Below, in pieces: positions 1 to 11,852 of a DNA stretch of 64,000 bases. The notes beneath the pieces are model-generated. The model was not told the DNA's origin and searched no databases. It saw only the letters and a program-made list of their open reading frames with translations. This stretch comes from Armillaria gallica (taxonomy: Eukaryota; Basidiomycota; Agaricomycetes; Agaricales; Physalacriaceae). A program made the position numbers and the translations under genes. Within the stretch, counting starts at the first letter, position 1. Every line of letters begins with the position of its first letter. The stretch is taken from NCBI GenBank assembly GCA_037576215.1, contig JBANDB010000017.1, positions 1,364,001-1,428,000 of the forward strand, given 5' to 3'.

Positions 1-770
1 ATTATCAATGTTAATAACACCCCAATCGATGAAGTGGTGGGCCATCGCAGGGCGTGGCAGGTCCGAGTCCTGTGGGAAGGGGGAAGGTATAGATTACGAA
101 GCAAAAGCAGTGATGCCTAATATATATGGACAGTTGAGTAATAGAAAACGCAAAAGTCAGACGGAAATTAAGAGACAAACTTGGCCATCGTATTTGAATA
201 AGTTTCGATGGAAGACCTCGGTCAGGATAGTGACAGGTAGAATGTTACGGAGCTGTAGCTGAATATCTGATGTCGGGTTGCAGGTGTCTGTGAGGGACTG
301 ATACATTGAAAGTAATGGACAAAGGATAATGATGTCGTACGCATGAATCGGCTGCCTTAGCAGGACATCGACTTTAGCTGGACACTACTTAACTCTCTCC
401 ATCTGTCGACTTTCCCTCTTGTCTTTGAAGGCTTTGCCGAGATCCCCACAAGTGTCATCAGCTGCTGTAGATATCGCTGTTCTGAGGAATGAGCCCGAAA
501 TCTATTCCGGCAAGGGGTTACCGGACCGTCAAGCCGGTACACCCGGTCGGTCGGTCGGCTTCGAGAGGTCTTAAAAAAAATACCATATCAATTTTTTTCT
601 ATTACGAGTCCGAGTGAAACGAGGATTCGTTCTTATGCGCGACATTTCGATCCAGGACCCTTAGTTTTAAGTTTTACCTTAGAATTCAACACAACCAAAC
701 AAATGCCCTTTATAGACGGTTCTCTTTTAGAATATTAATAGTATTAAATAAACTGCTGGACAGCAGCTGT
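1..770. other. Intergenic, no gene recognised
   Basis: No convincing coding sequence is visible. Short open frames (8-262 plus, 357-542 minus) have no recognisable motif. The stretch ends in T-rich sequence and contains a GTCGG-rich motif at 515-580 that recurs near 2.93 kb. Confidence 0.5.
515..580 (+). repeat. Short dispersed repeat, copy 1 (second copy about 2890-2965)
   Basis: A CCGGTA-rich stretch followed by tandem GGTCGGTCGG and then (C/T)CTTAAAAAAAATA occurs here and again, in the same orientation, at about 2890-2965. The shared block suggests two copies of the end of a dispersed element, but no matching opposite terminus was found. Confidence 0.4.
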
Positions 771-2000
771 TTTATTTCTTATTGTATGGAAGACTTATCA
801 AAGAATGTATCCTACTAAAATTCGGGGCTTTGGAGTGTGAGAATAGGCTACAGGATGCGAGTTGAGCATCCAAGGACCGATAGGCTCGATACGGCCCGAT
901 CAACCGAGTGGCTGTGCCGTTACTTTTCTTGGGTTTTGACCACCACCTCCCACCCGCCGCGACGCCCATCTGCTCCCCGAATGACCCTCTGGTGGGCATA
1001 AAAACGTATGTTATCATTATTTCGATGTTTAATCTTCTTTTTAGATACTTTTTCCACCTCAGGCGGCCCCAAGAGCCCCGGATAGCGACTATTCAATATT
1101 CCACCCCCAACCCCCGCACACAAGCCCTCAGAAGAGGCCGTATTTTTCATAGCCCCAGAAGATGAACGATATGGCTTCCGTACTCGACGACGACGCCTGC
1201 CAATACCATGAATGCCCAATACGCCCTCCGACTCCTTTCCAACCCGGGCACAATCAATCGGAAAGAGCCACGACGACGATGACGAGGGCGACGACTAGAG
1301 GACTGAGGCCTGAGGGATCTCTAAGACGACTCATGGCCATTGTGGAGAATAACTCTCAAACGTGGGGGACGGTCGAGGATGCAGAAGTGCAGGAAGTGGC
1401 TGGAAAGACCGAGTGGGATGGTGGAAGGAGGGCCGGGACCCCGATGGCTGACGACAATGACGGTGAACGTACCCTTTTGGACATCGATCAGCGAATGGAG
1501 AGTGCACTGAACGTACCAAGAACTATGGCTATGCGACGACCCTGGCCCTCATCGCTGCCCACCCCATCCTGGTCCAACATCAAGCTCCCTCACGCCACCT
1601 AGCTCGCTTACGCACCTCAAATTCGTGCATCGCCCATTCTCTGAGTGGGAGATCAGGAATCTAAAGCTTGTTTTCTCCCCCGACGCTGCCGTCGCCGCCT
1701 GCCCGCTCCCTATTACGACCCCAGCCTTTTGCACCCCGTATCGCCCCTACAGCGGTGCCGTCGTGACTAGGACCTCACCACCCCCGTTTTTTACAACGGG
1801 GAATGCGGCGGTGAGGTTTATTTCTCCATTTGGCCCTGTCATCACCATAAAGCCGGAGTCGACCCCGCCGTGCGACCTCTTCCGCATCCCACCAATCGAG
1901 TAGCACCCTACGCAACCTCGCGACCTCACGTTCCGACGACTGCAGTGCCAAGGTCGCCAATGACGCTATGCCCATGGTCGCTTGTATCCTCAACGCCCCG
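770..2000. other. GC-richer stretch with overlapping ORFs, unidentified
   Basis: This part is clearly richer in G and C than the flanks and open on both strands (plus 1162-1602, 146 residues; minus 1775-1993 and 920-1219). None of the predicted peptides shows a domain I recognise, and no splice pattern joins them convincingly. It may be a decayed gene on the minus strand or simply GC-rich DNA with few stops. Confidence 0.25.
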
Positions 2001-5000
2001 CCCTCTGTTTTAAGAAATGGTACACATCTCTGTTTTTATGCTGTATTTCTGTTATTTCACATTCATGACATGTAATCATAGAGCCTTGCAGAATTCTTGT
2101 TGACTTTTTCTTCCATATCTAAGCACCGAGCTGAGGGTGAAAATGACACGGATGGCCTCGTATGAGCAAGAGAAGGGAGCCACAATCACTGGGTTACTCA
2201 CGAATACAAGTAAATGGCATTCTTTCGTGTCCCCTGGCCATCGTCCTCAGGCTTAGCCTGCTTGGAGCAGCATTGAATAACTAGGAGTTGATCAAAGGAT
2301 GGAACTTCATGGTCAGATGGTTCGCCAAACATTGAGGTCATATACCAATGAGCCTGGTTTTACAATACCTTTTGTGTCAATACAGTTGGGTGATGTAGGT
2401 GGTGATTTCGAACGCCACGGATGCTACATCATGAACTGAAAAGAGCAAAGACAAGATGATTGAGTCTTAGCTTCCTTCAAGTCAGACAAGCCTAGTGTAA
2501 GCATTGGATCATTCTAAGTAGGACTTTCAAGAACAATAATCCAAGATATCATGTTTTTTTTTTCTTTCAAAAAGTGCGCAACTCTCTCACCTGTGCCGTC
2601 TGAGACTTTGGACTCGTACCTGCCATGCTTGTAATGGCCCACTTTGGCTAAGTACTAATTAGCTCAGACGTGCATGAGACAGCAATAATTGATATAAGAT
2701 TGAGATCTCACTTAGAATATCGGCTCTGTAGTTTTGTTGAGCATCATCTCTGTGATACAGATGATGAAGGGATAGTCATTCGAACTTGCTAATGAGGCGG
2801 ATTTGGCATTCCGGCAAAGTTGAGCCGGGAGAGACCGGTTACAACCGGTAACTGCTGCTAACCAGGTGGCACTGCGCTTACCAATACCGTATGTTGTACC
2901 TTGATCCGGTATGTTATTCCCACGGCAGTCGGTCAGTCGGTCGGACCAGGCCTTAAAAAAAATATCAAGTGGATGTAATATTTTGACATCCTTGTAACCC
3001 CTTGTATTCCGGTCATGTTGAGGATATGAGGATAATGAATGATTAATGGTTCAAACTCACAAGGTGGATGAATTAGAAGTAGCCAAATGGTTTCATTTGA
3101 CTGTACAAAATAGCAGACCTCTGCGGTTGTCCAATGGTCATCGGTCTGTATAACCTGGCTTGATCCTGGTGATGTCACTGATGGTAAGTCATCATCATAT
3201 ATTCAAACCTTGGTGATCTCATACGGATGGTAGTAAATGGGCATATAAAGAGTCACTGTGATGATTCTTAGCTGCATCGGCATCAGACATGAATAGTTTT
3301 TCAAAGAAGGGTAAAGCACTTACTGTAGATGTTGTCCAGAATGGATGCTGCACACATCAGTGCATCGAACTAGGAAAAACATTGCAATCCTTCTAAGATC
3401 GATATGGAGGATCACACACTGAAGACTAGCAGGATTCGTCCTCTTATTCCTAATTGTTTTCCAACAATATCTCAGATGGGCCTTTGTGCTAAGCACCGTC
3501 TTGGTGTTCAGGGGGCCTAACGATACGACTTCTTGTTGAAAGCAGCTGTTATTCACACAGATGTGATGTCAAAGTCGGTAGGTCAGTTCATCTCCATAAT
3601 CCCATGAAGAAATAGTTCATGGATGCCCTGGTCTGAACAAAGGGCGAGTTAAGATTAGAGGATACTCCAAGTCAAGAAGATGGAAAAGCTTACAGAGGAT
3701 GCATAACTCTAATAAAAAGGAGCCATGATGGAATTGAATGGAAATGATTTAGCGACACAACAACATTGAATGCCAGAGATAGAGTGATGCAAAGGCACCT
3801 CTGTAAAGTATTGACTCCTTGTCATTTCACTGAAGCCAAAGTTGCTGCTTGCTGTGTACATTGAATACAAGGTACGTGTTATCAAATAGCAGAGAGGTCG
3901 AATCAAGGAGAGAAAAAGACAGGTTAACAGACCTCTGAAGATCTGAAGCTAGGAAGCACGAAGCAGGATACTGAACGTACATCAATGCATGAATACGAGG
4001 TGCTGCAGAGATAATCAAGCCTGCAAACATATATGAACAGAAAAGGTAAACAGAGTGCCGGTGACAGCCAAACAGCGTACAGCGAACCTGAATGGACTGG
4101 TGGGCTGACAAACATGTAATTAACCAAAATGCACCACCACCGAGACCCAAAAATCCGCATAAGACCGAGCCTGTATACACAGGACTCGGAGTGTCAATGA
4201 TCACCCACCAAGCCCAATTGACGAGCCCATTGAGTACGACAGACTGCGAGGCAAATATCGGCAAGATGATGCTGCATCAGAGGAAGTTGCCACAGGCTTG
4301 CAATGAGCCTATTACAATTCACATTCACGATTTCACATGACTGAGACCAGTCTGAGACCACACAACCCATGTATTATTGATTTTGAGCTTTCTCTGACCT
4401 GCCCCACCCTCTGCTACCTTCCAAAACTTATTAACACCCAAGGACTTATTAACACTGCTTTTTGGTGACCATTTATTAACATGTGTTATTAACCTATGTT
4501 AAAAACATCGCACTTATTAATTGTACCCTAGCTCAGGCTACACCGCATGCTACATGTTCTCTTGGATGATCTCATTTAACTCCCACTGTATCTTTGTGTA
4601 ACCCTTGCAAAGCTTTGATGAAGAAGTATGGCACTAAAACTGCTCAAAAAGGCAACCTCAGTGAATGTTGAAGGTCGTGCCTTGACATCAAGCAATACAA
4701 GGAGGGCAAGAACAACTCAGGAATGACTGACACTTCAGAAGGACAAGTCTGGTGGAATTTTCCTCAGAAATATGTTTTGAGGTCATAATATGTACTATAA
4801 CAGATCTGATGCTTATAATTAACTGCTCAGATATGTTATCCTAGGATCTACTTGTCTTACACAGATAATGAAGGGCTTTCATTCAGCGAGTCTTCATTGG
4901 TTGTATGGAGACTTTCACAAAAGTTTCAGCTACCTTGGCCAACATCCGGATCCTCCACTGGCATGGGTCAGCTTGCTGTACAACACAGTCTGTATTGTAA

Positions 5001-7800
5001 GGGTTTATGGTAACTTTGTTTATGGGCAGTTTGCTTATTGTGTATGCATTTCAGCTACAAGATTCCCTCTCATAAAATTGATTTTGCCCTTATGGTCCAT
5101 ATTTGCTCTAAATGTTATCAGGACAGGTAAGTGCTTCCATACTGTACCTCCTCACAAATGTTTATTTACTCCAGCTCCTGCATCATGGTTCTAGACGATA
5201 TCCTGCGAGGATGGCACTTTTGAGATTATTCTGGACTTGCTGCCCTATAAACGTAGAAGTCAGTATCTGTGGCCATCATTATTGATCCGACTCAATTGAA
5301 ACATGATTTCCAGCATGCAAAACTTAAAAAGGTGTGGTTATTTCCTTAAGAAGTGACTTTGAAAAAGTAAAGACTTGTTTGCTTTCGTTTCTAGGGGACG
5401 AACAGGAGAGATATTCTCGACTGTGAATATTACACATATCACCCATAGGAGGGGTGGCTAGGGTATAGTATATCTCTTTTCATTTATGATCATTTTCATT
5501 GACAACAATGCATAGCTCATCAGAAGATCGTGATTGGTTCAGGGACCTCAGATCTCAGAGAGCAGATGGATTAGTAGAGTCAAGACGAGAGGGAAGCCAT
5601 GTAAGCGACGGTGGAAATCTAAATGCCAGCAACTAATGTCCTTGCAGCATATAATAAAAGTTCCTTGCCCTCGGTTATGGATCAAGTGTTGAAAGTATCT
5701 GTGCTCCTGATGCATTCTTGTTCCATCATATTGTTAGGCAAAAACTGTCTGTTGACAGAGAAGAGTGAGACTGTCCTCTTGGCTTTTCCCCTTCATTATA
5801 ATATCCATTATTTATCTCCTGTGCAGTCTGGAACAATATTCATGGCGATATGATCACTTTCACAGGAACGTTAGTGACAAATGACTCTCACACGAGCGTA
5901 AACAGCTTCTTTACTCTCGGAAGGTGACAATTGTCAATGTTCTGTGGGCTTATAAGAATTCCCTATCTGGCTTGCTGTATGTAACCATTCTCTCACCTTT
6001 CCCCAACTTCTATGGCTTTGCGCCTGTGAAATCTATTTTTGAACTTTCAAGTGAGGTCATCATCTCTACTAACAGCTTTGGCAGCATGATTCCTCAACTG
6101 CATATGTTATGTCAGGAGTGGCGAGAACAAATTTATGACTAGCTTCCACATCTCATAGGGCATTCACATTGTTCATTGTCGAAGACATTGGACTAAAGGA
6201 TGCCATTGCCAGAGCTCACACGAAACACCTCTAGGTGTAAAGGTGGTCCTTGTAACAGATGCAGGGAACAGGTACTCTTATACCCAGAGGTCCTATCTCA
6301 TGTGTGCTGTACAGGGCATGAAAGGGATGAGAGTACTGACTACATGACCACTCTATCAAGAACTTCTTCCTCGGGAATGGTATATGCACAGAGAAATGTC
6401 TCGATCCTAATACGGTGACGGTGCATGACATAGATGCACTTCGATTCTGTTATGGGTGCAGAATGCTTATGCGACACTGGTGGAGATGGCATCATATATG
6501 GATGGTGTGCCTTCATGGGTTCTATTCACTGCCCTTTCATTGTCTTGACTTGTTGTAAAATGGGGGATCAGTTTGTTCCCAGTATATACATGCACAGTGT
6601 CAAGCCAATAGTATTGTGCTTGGCTGAGCTCTGCAAACACATGAGGATATACACTACTGTACCTACTTTTATACTAAAAGACTATTTACTAGAATCTTCT
6701 ATACATTTTCTATATCTTCTTCCTTAATAAGCAAGATCAGCATGATGCTGGATTGCCATATTCCAACATGACTAACACCTCAGTACTGAGCAGGTATGAC
6801 ATCTATATGACCACAATATGAACGGATACGATCCTTCTGCACAAGGTGTGGAGTTGAACAACAAATCTCACTGTTAGCAACCATGTTTGGTTCTATGTGC
6901 ATTGTCGTGATTGGCCATCAGAGGGCGGCAGACAATAAGTTGAGTAAGATCAAAGAACATGTCGAGTGAATGTTCGTGACCTTTTGCTTATGTAACTGCA
7001 GTCAGGCATTCAATTGATGAGCCAATCCCAAATCAAGATTACTATAAAGACTTCAGCATGCCCCCATCTCCTTCTACATCTAGATATTGTTCGATATGGA
7101 GGGATCAGACAGTTCGTCAGTGTATTGATGATCGGAGGTGATATTTAGTTTTGGCAGTAATGGTCACATCATATTGACGAATAATGAAACCTTTTCGAAA
7201 GTGGGTTCAGATGCTCTTTTTCATTAGATACGGACATCTTTATTACATTTCTCTTGTAAAGGCCACAAGGACCGTGTGGACTGTGAAATCTTCTTCTCTC
7301 CGAAGCAAGGTGCTGTTAGTAAGATTTAGGATAGGAAGAGAACCACTGATACTGCATTGACAAGTATGACTCTTTCGCTGCGAGTATTTGGGACCCAGCA
7401 GCTCTCATAAGAAATGACACTCCTGTGTCTCCAAATCAATACTACCATATTTCTTCTACCCAGTAATCAGCAGTTTATCTGATTATCTGCCACCCCTTCT
7501 TGCCTCTCCCTTGCTTACCAGCAATGACTTCAAGTCAAATTCCACTCTCCCATTTTGGCTCTCGAGACTTTCAAAATTCAGAATGAAGATACAGACCAGG
7601 ATGGTGTACGTTAGTCTCTCATGGACAGACAGCGATACAGTGTCAGCGGTGTTGGAAAATTTAAAGAGAAGTAATTCCCAATTTAGTACAGAAAATTAAT
7701 TCTGCACTGCTGTGTGTAGTTCAAAGGGGTCAAGCATGAATGCTATAGGTAATTGACCAGTTAAGGGTTGATCTACTAGTTGGTAGATAAGAGGTTTGGT
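2000..7800. other. AT-rich gene-poor stretch
   Basis: Nearly 6 kb of AT-rich DNA without an ORF above about 145 residues and without recognisable motifs. The longest frame (3827-4264, minus) is hydrophobic and resembles membrane segments, but it has no continuation through plausible introns. Five TTATTAAC-type motifs cluster at 4428-4515. The stretch is probably ancient repeat or intergenic DNA. Confidence 0.4.
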
Positions 7801-7845
7801 GTGGAAGTGTGTGAGTGAGCTTGAATATGAAATTACCTGTTGAAA

Positions 7846-8219
7846 GATTGGTGCATCACGAGCAAACCTAATCTGATAGTACGAGTGAGCCTGAATGTGA
7901 ATTACCTGTTGAAAGATTGGTGCATCACAAGCGAGCCTAATCTGAATATTTGAAGGATTGGTGCATCACGAGTGAACCTAATCCAATAGTACAAGCGAGC
8001 CTGAATTCAAATTACCTGTTGAAAGATTGGCACGTCACGAGCAAGCCTAATCTGAATATATGAAGGATTGGTGTGTCATGAGCGAACCTAATAAGAAATT
8101 ACCTGTTAGAAGATTGGCACGTCACCAGCGAGCCTAATCTGTATATAAAGGATTGGTGCATCACAAGTGAACCTAATCCGATAGTATGAATGATTGGCAC
8201 GTCACCAGCGAGCCTAATC
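7846..8219. repeat. Degenerate tandem array of a 28-bp palindrome-ended motif, 8 copies
   Basis: A 28-bp core that starts GATTGG and ends CCTAATC, with a TCAC centre, occurs eight times (first 7846-7873, last 8192-8219). The copies are separated by 11-44 bp spacers that are themselves partly repeated (ATTACCTGTTGAAA). The core ends are near inverted complements (GATTAGG/CCTAATC), so each unit could form a hairpin. Copies differ mostly by transitions. Confidence 0.85.
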
Positions 8220-8364
8220 AAAGTTGTATAGAGACTGAAGAGTCTGTTAAGGAGAAGGTTTTGTGTGTTTGTTGTCTGGGGTGAAATCTGCTTAGATTGC
8301 TCCTCTACTAATCACATATTTATACTATTCTACAGTTTGTCCTATATTTGGTAATTCCAGTGCT

Positions 8365-8600
8365 TAGCTGTACTGACCTAGTCATATAGCATACATTTCT
8401 AGTCATGTTGCACATCCATGAGTCACATTGCATATCCATTCTGGGGCAGATAGTTCTGTTCTGGTATAGATGAGTCATGCTGTATGCCATTCTAGTCATA
8501 ACTAGTCATGTTGTATGTTTTCTAGTCATGTCAAGTCATATTGCATGTCATTCAGTCATTCCTAGTCAGATTACACGTTGCCTAGTCATCCTGAAAGCAA
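8365..8600. repeat. Degenerate minisatellite of TCTAGTCATGTTGCAT-like units
   Basis: About ten imperfect copies of a 16-24 bp unit centred on CTAGTCATGTTGCAT lie in tandem. The array sits directly between the hairpin-type array at 7.85-8.22 kb and the MITE at 8.81 kb. Confidence 0.7.
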
Positions 8601-8810
8601 TGGCTTGATTATGTGCACATGATCCTGCACCTTCTATTTCTAGCATTATTCTCTATGATTCCATATGAATTCAGACCTCAGTCTGACAACAGACCTATTG
8701 ATGGAAGATAGGGATGGTGTGTATTACTACTTACAGTAGTGTTGCTGGGTTCACTCCTGGGGATTTGGATCTGAGTCTCGACTCTTCTTAGTTCTTAATT
8801 CTAAGTTGAA

Positions 8811-9242
8811 TAGGGTTGTGCACGAAACCCTAGGTTTTGATACAGTAGAGTTTTGGACCAGTAAGTTACCGGTTAGTTACTGGTAACTTACCTCCCCCTG
8901 CTGGAGGGGTTTTCATCGAGGTAACTTACCTGTCATGTGATGATGCAGGAGCAGCAAAATCACCATCATATTCAACTCTACTAACATGATTTATGTTTAC
9001 AAAATAAAGTTTTGTTCTGTAATGCTCTGCACTAAATTATAGCTCATAGGAGAGGAAAATATGCAAAAACCGCGAAAATAAAGATTCTGGATTAAAATCT
9101 GTATTTACTGCGTGCCAATCATGTGATATTTGCACGTGATAGGTAACTAAACAGTAAATCACCGTATCAAAACACCCCCCTCGGGAAGGGGTCGGTTCAA
9201 AACCATATATTACCCCCCCTGGAGGTTTCGTGCGCAACCCTA
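8811..9242. mobile_element. hAT-like MITE (432 bp) with TIRs and 8-bp target duplication
   Basis: The left end begins TAGGGTTGTGCACGAAACC and the right end is its inverted complement with one or two mismatches. Directly outside, AAGTTGAA (8803-8810) and AAGTTGAC (9243-9250) match at 7 of 8 positions, which fits an 8-bp target-site duplication. An 8-bp duplication with TAGGG-type ends is typical of the hAT superfamily. The interior has no transposase ORF but holds subterminal palindromes built from AAGTTACC/GGTAACTT near 8860-8900. It is non-autonomous. Confidence 0.75.
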
Positions 9243-9310
9243 AAGTTGACTCCTGAGATCTTTTACAGCGAAAGAAAATTCCTACCAAAACCATTCACGT
9301 TCATCAATAA

Positions 9311-9390
9311 TGTCAGTAGCTGGAATCGAACCAGCGGCTCTTCGGAGCAGAATCCACAACGAAGTGATTTAACCCCTAATCGATACCAAC
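9311..9390 (-). tRNA. Probable tRNA-His(GTG) with an 8-nt intron
   Basis: On the minus strand the sequence folds as a cloverleaf. The acceptor GTTGGTA pairs with TACTGAC (7 of 7 with two G-T pairs). The D stem is GATT/AATC around AGGGGTTA, the anticodon stem CTTCG/CGAAG, and the T arm GCTGG-TTCGATT-CCAGC. The anticodon loop reads TTGTGG, then eight extra bases (ATTCTGCT), then C, as expected for a tRNA-His loop interrupted by an intron after position 37. The discriminator is A. A TTTT run lies about 25 bp downstream. The body resembles known fungal tRNA-His in the D and anticodon arms; the A box is weak, so a tRNA pseudogene is possible. Confidence 0.6.
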
Positions 9391-10017
9391 GACATTTGTT
9401 GATTCTTTTTAACAACCCTATGGAGAAGAGCTTCGAGAGCAGCTTCAATCAACTTTATTTCGACCGCACATGCGGTTATCCGTTCCAGCAAATCACACTA
9501 TCTCGGGCTTCTTTCGTCGTTGAGTCTTCGCCTTTGCCACCATTCTTGTGTTCACGGGCCGGCTTCAAAGAAGAACAAATGCACTTCACCTTCCCAAAGT
9601 GGTGCTCTAAACAAAATGAATGGTTTCGACCAAAACCAGAAGATATCTTATATACTGGCTGAGCATGGGCTCAGACCTTGAACCTTAACGCGCTGTATCA
9701 GTTAGTCTCGTCGCCGAGTCATCAGCCGCGCCTACTAGACCAAGTAGATTTAGTTCCATTGCAGATACCGCAGGGCTGGAAACAAAGACACGATTTAGGT
9801 ACCTCTGCGACCAAATTCCATGTAATCCACTACATGATGATAAGATCCCAAAAACGTAGCGCCATTTGTAACATCAATGCGAGGAACTGCGTTCCAGGGT
9901 CCACCGCGAGATGGCCTTCGATTCTAAATCAAATGCTTTGAAATCATTTTTTTTGAAAAACAACCAATCGAACACACGTGCTACGTATCTCGAGCTGAGT
10001 AACTGCAAATAGCAAGC
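9391..10017. other. Intergenic, nothing recognised
   Basis: Open frames here (9246-9662 and 9678-9941, plus) run across or beside the tRNA and show no domain. No gene is supported. Confidence 0.4.
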
Positions 10018-10857
10018 CTAATATGGAACTAGAGACCTCCAACGACGAAAATGGGTAGCAAAACTACGCTCGCCCACGGCTATGGAAGAACTGATGATTG
10101 AGTCCACAGCATGATCTACAAAAGCAGATGTGAAAATGGCGGGAGACTCCGCAACAATAGGTATCATCCAATACTGATGGATCTTCCTCTTCGTTGACGC
10201 TGAGAATACCCATCTCTGTCCTGTCCGCTTGCTAGACCCGATAGTGTTCTCCAACACTTAAATATTCTGCGCATTGAGATAATGCATCATTTGAATCTGC
10301 GGGTCTGGTCGCAAGGTTCCATTTCCTCCTTCAACCCAAGAAGGATCGATCTTCAATAGCGGCGTAGGCTCAGAGAAGATCTTTAGCCATTCGTCAAGCT
10401 CTTTGTCAGTATATGTAATGGACTGTCGACGGAGAATCCCTATAACCGCGTCTCGCAGGGACATGGAAAAATTGACAACTTGTGGCACCATGCCAAGTTT
10501 ATATCCCACCCATACGTATGCCAGTGTACCTTGGCCACCACAAAGAGAACGAAAATGGGCCAGCCCTACTTTCTCCAAACAGACGGCACCATGGTGGTAC
10601 TGATACACATGCCACAGCCGGCGGTAGAGAAGCTGAATGAGAAGGGAGGTTTTGGCAAAAGCCCAACGACATCGTCGAAAAATCTGAGTGAATAAGGGAG
10701 GAGCAGGGTGTGGTCCAAATCTGTACGATTGGACTCGGACCGGGGAAACCGAGTCCCACCAGTCCCACCTGGTGCCACCGAAATGGGACGAGTCGTACTG
10801 GGTGCTACTCAGTGCCACTAGCGACACTTCTGCTACTAGGGCACAGGTTCCGCCCAT
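10018..10857 (-). pseudogene. Unidentified ORF interrupted by an in-frame TAA
   Basis: A single minus-strand frame runs from 10857 to 10018, broken only by a TAA at 10258-10260 and followed in frame by 79 more codons. The composition is protein-like, for example LRDAVIGILRRQS followed by an acidic TDKELDEWLKIF segment. No intron that removes the stop was obvious. I do not recognise the family. It may be a recently broken gene, or two exons of a gene whose splice sites I missed. Confidence 0.35.
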
Positions 10858-10859
10858 AG

Positions 10860-11850
10860 ACTAGTACTGCGGCCCGGTGCACCGGCATCACTTTTCAACG
10901 CTAAGTCAGTGAGCGTCGCTGCCACCAATAAATGTGCAGGGCGTATTCTTCCCCTCATATGTGTGATATTCACTGAAAAATGTTTATTTCATGATTCATC
11001 TACTATATCCCGCAAATACCGTAAATCAAGATAGTCCAGTCCATGCTCGCCTAGGTACATCCATGGAGGTTCGTTTTGGGCATCTGGCGAATAGGCTGGA
11101 GTGCGTCGGGAGCGGGACAAGACTTTGGCAAGACTACACGAGGGCGCGATTGAAGGGTTCAGGGTTGAGTGGCATCGTGATTAGTAAGTGATCAATCAGT
11201 CGTACTGACGAACTCAATCCTACAAGAAACTCCAATCCCACTCGTACTACTTTGGTATATACTCGGGAGGAGCATAGGGACGTCATTCGGGAGAAGTACC
11301 AGAACTTGAGATCGTGGATTTTTCAATGCCAGAGTAGCGTGCTTCGGACCGGGAATGAAATCAAAGGCGACTCTCAACATGGCGTTGTTATCCCCATCTG
11401 AAAGCGCTGCAGCCAAGCTGCTGATGCATTTGGAGGATTCATTTCCCCGGTCTGTCTGCGCCCGCCACTCAGCCCAGCTCTTGCGAGCGTAATTCATCCT
11501 TGTTCAGAACGGCTGTGCCAAATCGTAACAAGCTCGCTTTTTTCAGGAATCGCAATCCAAACCGCATCTACAATAGCATGCTCGATGTGACCCGAGACGT
11601 CGCGTGGGAAGATGCAACGTCTTCATCCTTGCGGCGGACAAGCCAAAGCCAAAGCCAATTCAAAAATGTCAAAACATCGGTCTGATTTTCATCGACGTTC
11701 AGAATGAGGCCAGCAGCAAGAACCGAACCGTGGCTGCTAACAGTTCGGGGGGTCAGGTTAAGGGGCAAGAGTAGCACTTGTGGTTTTGTCTAAAGACATG
11801 TGAGAGAGTATACGCGAACATAGTGTAACCTACTTATACCTGTGTCACCG
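10860..11850. other. Intergenic with small unidentified ORFs
   Basis: A minus-strand frame at 11192-11497 (101 residues) starts with MNYARKSWAEWRAQTD and looks protein-like, but it has no recognised domain and no clear extension. The rest shows nothing. Confidence 0.3.
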
Positions 11851-11852
11851 TC

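Noticed and set aside
3827..4264. 145-codon hydrophobic minus-strand ORF
   Set aside because: It looks membrane-like but has no conserved motif, no consistent extension and lies in AT-rich DNA; treated as chance.
2000..7800. Hidden retrotransposon in the AT-rich stretch
   Set aside because: No reverse transcriptase, integrase or long terminal repeat could be recognised.
9246..9662. 138-codon plus-strand ORF
   Set aside because: It runs antisense across the probable tRNA and has no domain or splice extension.
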